Positions 32,269 to 34,836 of a stretch of 34,836 bases of DNA are shown piece by piece. Numbering within the stretch: position 1 is the first letter of the stretch; every line of letters starts with the position of its first letter. The stretch comes from Synergistaceae bacterium (GTDB lineage Bacteria; Synergistota; Synergistia; Synergistales; Aminobacteriaceae): NCBI GenBank assembly GCA_031267575.1, contig JAIRYN010000021.1, forward strand, positions 1 through 34,836. Reading direction: 5' to 3'. The position numbers and the translations under genes are program-made. The notes below the pieces were generated by a model. That model saw only the letters and a list, made by a program, of their open reading frames with translations, made no database searches and was not told where the DNA came from.

Positions 32269-33150
32269 ATGAAACGTAAAATTATCCAATGGTTGACCCT
32301 GATAGGAAGTAACGCTTACTTTACGGGCTTTTTTGAAGGGCACATTTACAAAGGCAAGCTGAAATCCGTTTGCGTCCCGGGGTTGAACTGCTACTCCTGC
32401 CCTGGGGCGTTAGGTTCTTGTCCTCTAGGTTCCTTGCAGGCTGTTCTCGGAGCGCGGCGTTATCGGTTCAGTTTTTACGTAACAGGTTTGCTGATGGGGT
32501 TCGGCTTGACGTTCGGGCGCTTGATTTGTGGTTTTTTCTGCCCCTTTGGGTTGATTCAAGAATGTCTGTATAAGGTTCCTTTTTTTCGCGGTAAGAAGCA
32601 CAGTCAGCTCTGGAAAAAGTTGATTTACGTCAAGTACGTTCTTTTGGCCGTTTTTGTCGTCGGAATGCCTCTTTGGGCTAGAGGAGGGCTGGGGATCGGA
32701 GCTCCGGCCTTTTGTAAGTACATTTGCCCAGCGGGGACTTTGACGGCGGGGTTTCCGCTTTTGGCCGCGAACCCAGCTTTGCGTGAGACGACGGGATGGC
32801 TTTTTCTATTGAAGACGGCGGTTGCCTTGGGGACCGTTCTGGGGTGTATTCTGGTCTATCGTTTTTTTTGCCGGGTCCTCTGTCCCTTGGGCGCGATTTA
32901 TGGCCTTTTCAATAAAATTTCCCTTTACCAGATCAGGTTGGAGAAAGGAAACTGTGTTCGATGCGGGGTCTGTTCCCGCGTCTGCAAGATGGGCGTCGAC
33001 CCCTCCCTCACTCCAGACAGCCCAGAGTGCATCCGCTGCGGAGACTGTGTTAAAGTCTGCCGCTTCTCCGCCCTCACCTCCGGTTTCACTTCTTCTCTTA
33101 AGAATGAACATGCCGTATCCAACAACGAGAACGCGAGGTCAACAGTATAA
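32269..33150 (+). CDS. NapH/CcoG-like polyferredoxin membrane protein
   Basis: Seen: 293 residues from ATG 32269; an in-frame TTG 32242 lies inside the repeat array and is less likely. Multiple membrane spans carry cysteine pairs: CYSCPGALGSCPLGSLQ, CGFFCPFGLIQE, CKYICPAGTL and CRVLCPLGAIYG. Two C-terminal 4Fe-4S ferredoxin motifs follow, CVRCGVCSRVCKMGVDP and CIRCGDCVKVCRF. Known: such proteins pass electrons across or along the membrane, for example from quinol to periplasmic partners. With the TlpA-like protein and the CxxC micro-protein it could form a thiol-reducing relay (inference). Last gene of its unit. Confidence 0.85.
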   Translation: MKRKIIQWLTLIGSNAYFTGFFEGHIYKGKLKSVCVPGLNCYSCPGALGSCPLGSLQAVLGARRYRFSFYVTGLLMGFGLTFGRLICGFFCPFGLIQECLYKVPFFRGKKHSQLWKKLIYVKYVLLAVFVVGMPLWARGGLGIGAPAFCKYICPAGTLTAGFPLLAANPALRETTGWLFLLKTAVALGTVLGCILVYRFFCRVLCPLGAIYGLFNKISLYQIRLEKGNCVRCGVCSRVCKMGVDPSLTPDSPECIRCGDCVKVCRFSALTSGFTSSLKNEHAVSNNENARSTV

Positions 33151-33192
33151 CCAACTCCCGCATTCATAGGTTAGTCGGTTAGTGTATGCTTG

Positions 33193-33221
33193 TTGACAAG
33201 AACGAGTAAAATACATATAAT
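33193..33221 (+). promoter_or_regulatory. Consensus promoter for tRNA-Ser
   Basis: Perfect TTGACA (33193-33198), 17-bp spacer, perfect TATAAT (33216-33221), ending 10 bp before the tRNA. The 5' leader would be only a few nucleotides. Confidence 0.85.
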
Positions 33222-33231
33222 TATAATGTTT

Positions 33232-33325
33232 GGTGAGTTGGCTGAGGGGTCGAAAGCACTCGCCTGCTAAGCGAGTATAGGGGCTAGAACCTCTATCGAG
33301 AGTTCAAATCTCTCACTCACCGCCA
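33232..33325 (+). tRNA. tRNA-Ser (anticodon GCT)
   Basis: 94 nt including encoded CCA. Acceptor arms GGTGAGT and ACTCACC, discriminator G. Anticodon stem-loop CTCGC-CTGCTAA-GCGAG (GCT). A long variable arm (TAGGGGCTAGAACCTCTA region) and T-loop TTCAAAT, all typical of a class II tRNA-Ser reading AGC/AGU. Confidence 0.95.
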
Positions 33326-33335
33326 TTTTTTAAAA

Positions 33336-33412
33336 GCGGCAGTAGCTCAGTTGGATAGAGCGAAGGCCTACGGAGCCTTAGGTCGCGGGTTCGAATCCTG
33401 CCTGCCGCGCCA
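33336..33412 (+). tRNA. tRNA-Arg (anticodon ACG)
   Basis: 77 nt including encoded CCA. Acceptor arms GCGGCAG and CTGCCGC, discriminator G. Anticodon stem-loop AAGGC-CTACGGA-GCCTT (ACG, expected to be edited to ICG). T-arm GCGGGTTCGAATCCTGC. It lies 10 bp after tRNA-Ser and probably shares its promoter and the terminator downstream. Confidence 0.95.
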
Positions 33413-33438
33413 AATTTTATAACCAAATAACCTCACTT

Positions 33439-33480
33439 AACCCCAGAAGCCTAGGCAAGACTAGGATTTTGGGGTTTTTC
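33439..33480 (+). terminator. Terminator after tRNA-Ser/tRNA-Arg
   Basis: Outer stem AACCCCA (33439-33445) with TGGGGTT (33470-33476), inner CCTAG/CTAGG, then TTTTTC. Confidence 0.85.
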
Positions 33481-33603
33481 ATGCCTAAACTAACACCTCC
33501 TAAAACCTATATTGAAGATCTTCTGTTGAAGATCTTCGCGGCCTCGATGTAACGCTGGGGAATTTCAATACGCTGCGCGGATAGCGTTACCTGGAACTGT
33601 TTC

Positions 33604-33991
33604 TTGGACGCGTTTGAAGGAGGGAAGATTGGTTTCGACGAGGTCTCCAACAAGCTGGAAGAAGGATTGAACGGCCTTATCAGTTATTTTAGGCCAAAAA
33701 ACAAAAAAAACGCGTTGAACACGTCGAGGAAATACACGAAAAATTTAGAGCGTGAATTTAGAGCGTGTTTGAATGGTTTTTGCGAGGAATTTGAATGGTT
33801 TTTGCGAGGAAATGGATATCGACCGCGCTATTGCGCCGGATGTGACCGCTTACAAAAATATCGAAAACCTAAACGTAGGAGAAAACGACTCTGAAAGTGT
33901 CGAATACAACGCGCTGCTAAATCGATGGTCTCAAGGTCAGAAAGGCGCGTCCGCGTTGTCGGACGTTCTGAACAAGATAAAAACGAAATAG
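33604..33991 (+). pseudogene. ORF broken by tandem micro-duplications
   Basis: Two overlapping frames (from TTG 33604, and one ending at TAG 33989-33991) are one reading frame split by a duplicated 22-bp unit at 33771-33814. Removing one copy joins ...FRACLNGFCEE directly to MDIDRAIAPDVTAYKNIENLN...VLNKIKTK. A second, 13-bp doublet just upstream (33744-33756/33757-33769) also breaks a frame: without it the preceding codons read VEEIHEKFRACLNGF, and a run of A near 33703 may be a third lesion. The product is not recognised; it looks charged and helical. It sits between two tRNA pairs, a common landing place for mobile DNA, but no integrase is present. Confidence 0.6.
33744..33814 (+). repeat. 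13-bp and 22-bp frame-breaking tandem duplications
   Basis: TTTAGAGCGTGAA and the following TTTAGAGCGTG copy have period 13. GAATGGTTTTTGCGAGGAA occurs at 33771 and 33793 (period 22). Neither period is a multiple of three. Confidence 0.92.
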
Positions 33992-34105
33992 TTTAACGCT
34001 TTTTGGCAAACAAGCACCGCGAGTTGCTCTTTTTTGTCCGCTTTGTCCGCGAAAACCTATCAATAGTTCCAGGACACCATGTACCGACTATGCCAGTCCG
34101 CTAAC

Positions 34106-34134
34106 TTGACAAGGAAAGATCCTTGATATAAAAT
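34106..34134 (+). promoter_or_regulatory. Promoter for tRNA-Tyr/tRNA-Thr
   Basis: TTGACA (34106-34111), 17-bp spacer, TAAAAT (34129-34134). It is about 90 bp ahead of tRNA-Tyr. Two perfect duplications lie in between: 13 bp at 34152-34164/34165-34177 and 15 bp at 34182-34196/34197-34211. These lengthen the leader. Confidence 0.75.
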
Positions 34135-34226
34135 AAAAAAAGTTTGGTTTTGTGGTTTAGCTTAGTGGTTTAGCTTACTAGAAGGAAAGTATAGCTAAGG
34201 AAAGTATAGCTGATGTTTTTCAATAA

Positions 34227-34312
34227 GGTGGAGTGGCCGAGTGGTCAAAGGCAACAGACTGTAAATCTGTCGGCATGAGCCTACGTTGGTTCGAACCCAA
34301 CCTCCACCACCA
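34227..34312 (+). tRNA. tRNA-Tyr (anticodon GTA)
   Basis: 86 nt including encoded CCA. Acceptor arms GGTGGAG and CTCCACC, discriminator A. Anticodon stem-loop ACAGA-CTGTAAA-TCTGT (GTA). Class II variable arm and T-loop TTCGAAC. Confidence 0.95.
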
Positions 34313-34318
34313 TAATAA

Positions 34319-34394
34319 GCCGACTTAGCTCAGTAGGTAGAGCACATCCATGGTAAGGATGGGGTCTCCAGTTCGAGTCTGGAAGTCGGCTCCA
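34319..34394 (+). tRNA. tRNA-Thr (anticodon GGT)
   Basis: 76 nt including encoded CCA. Acceptor arms GCCGACT and AGTCGGC, discriminator T. Anticodon stem-loop CATCC-ATGGTAA-GGATG (GGT). T-arm CCAGTTCGAGTCTGG. It lies 6 bp after tRNA-Tyr. Confidence 0.95.
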
Positions 34395-34402
34395 GTGATA
34401 AT

Positions 34403-34460
34403 AAGGGGTTAGGAGATTTTCCTAAGTCCTTTTAGTTTTTTTTATAACCCCTTTATAACA
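34403..34460 (+). terminator. Terminator after tRNA-Tyr/tRNA-Thr
   Basis: TTAGGA (34409-34414) pairs with TCCTAA (34420-34425), followed by a T run at 34436-34443. A larger pairing of AAGGGGTTA with TAACCCCTT encloses it. It faces the - strand methyltransferase gene and may act in both directions. Confidence 0.65.
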
Positions 34461-34515
34461 AATATAACAAAATAAAAAAAGCAGGGAGGGGAACCCCCGC
34501 CCTTCCCCCTTTTCG

Positions 34516-34836
34516 TCAACCGTTTCCCTCCAGTCTTCTTTTCGCGATGGCGCAGTACTCCAACTCTTTCTCGACGGCCAGCCAGCGTCGTCCCAATCTC
34601 TCAGCGGCGACCGCTGTGGTTCCACTTCCGACGCAGTGGTCCAAAACCAAGTTATCTTCGTTGGTGTAGGCGCGGATCAACCACTCGAAAAGCGCCAAAG
34701 GCTTTTCTGTCGGATGCCCATGATGTTCACTGTTCGAAAAATGTAACACGCTGCGCGGGTGACGGGTGCCTTTGTTGTCACGCTTAACGGTCGCGCGGTT
34801 TTGGTATATCTCCGTTTTTTTGCCACTTGCTTGTTT
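34516..34836 (-). CDS. Site-specific DNA methyltransferase, C-terminal part (cut by window edge)
   Basis: Seen: 106 residues open to the last base of the window, so the 5' part is missing; a GTG at 34749 is internal. Motifs are HPRSVLHFSNSEHHGHPTEKPLALFEWLIRAYTNEDNLVLDHCVGSGTTAVAAERLGRRWLAVE, with HPTEKP and the SAM-binding loop VGSGTT typical of N4-cytosine/N6-adenine DNA methylases of the type III Mod / beta-class kind. The catalytic DPPY/SPPY motif would lie upstream, outside the window. Whether it belongs to a restriction system, a phage or an orphan enzyme cannot be seen. Confidence 0.85.
   Translation of the reverse strand, partial: KQASGKKTEIYQNRATVKRDNKGTRHPRSVLHFSNSEHHGHPTEKPLALFEWLIRAYTNEDNLVLDHCVGSGTTAVAAERLGRRWLAVEKELEYCAIAKRRLEGNG

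Noticed and set aside
33336-34312. Integrated element bounded by tRNA-derived att sites
   Set aside because: I searched by eye for a duplicated tRNA 3' end near 33990-34100 and found none, and there is no integrase gene.

Overview
The window looks like a chromosome segment of a diderm bacterium, most likely a Synergistota (Synergistetes) member; this is inferred from gene content and was not searched. Pointers are LptC/LptD outer-membrane genes, a complete branched-chain amino-acid-type ABC importer, a Tm-1-like/TIM-barrel gene pair, a clostridial-style TlpA / CxxC micro-protein / NapH-like iron-sulfur cluster, and an rsmB-PASTA-rpe gene order that recalls Firmicutes. Several genes start with TTG or GTG behind strong Shine-Dalgarno sites. 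The core is moderately GC-rich. The first ~2.9 kb is visibly AT-richer and looks acquired.

Layout: (1) 1-2905, the end of an FkbM methyltransferase and two paralogous radical SAM/SPASM enzymes. (2) 3359-5876 (-), an operon of cupin, Tm-1-like protein and PEP-hydrolase-like TIM barrel, divergent from (3) 6436-11419 (+), livHMGF and livK. (4) 11831-16550 (-), an envelope operon of two exported unknown proteins, lptC and lptD. (5) 17070-20548 (-), pyrG and a LysM/M23 endopeptidase. (6) 21027-27137 (+), a tightly packed operon of rsmB, a kinase-less PASTA protein, rpe, a RodZ-like gene, rimO and pgpA. (7) 27163-27667 (-), a small membrane protein and a cold-shock protein. (8) 28118-33150 (+), a split chromate-type transporter, a membrane-anchored ankyrin protein, a nitronate-monooxygenase-like flavoprotein, and the TlpA/CxxC/NapH redox set. 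(9) 33193-34443, four tRNAs (Ser-GCT, Arg-ACG, Tyr-GTA, Thr-GGT) around a frameshifted pseudogene, then the C-terminus of a DNA methyltransferase.

The most unusual property is not one gene. Nearly every non-coding gap, and many gene ends, carry short head-to-tail duplications (units of about 9-24 bp, 2-5 copies). Clear examples inside intact reading frames all have unit lengths divisible by three. Intergenic ones do not (10, 11, 13, 14, 19, 23 bp and so on), and one 22-bp duplication has broken a reading frame. Two copies of a dispersed ~0.3 kb repeat, with a terminator-like hairpin and ends recalling IS200/IS605 elements, differ mainly in how many times their internal units were multiplied. 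This points to an ongoing micro-duplication process that remodels spacers, stop codons and start codons.
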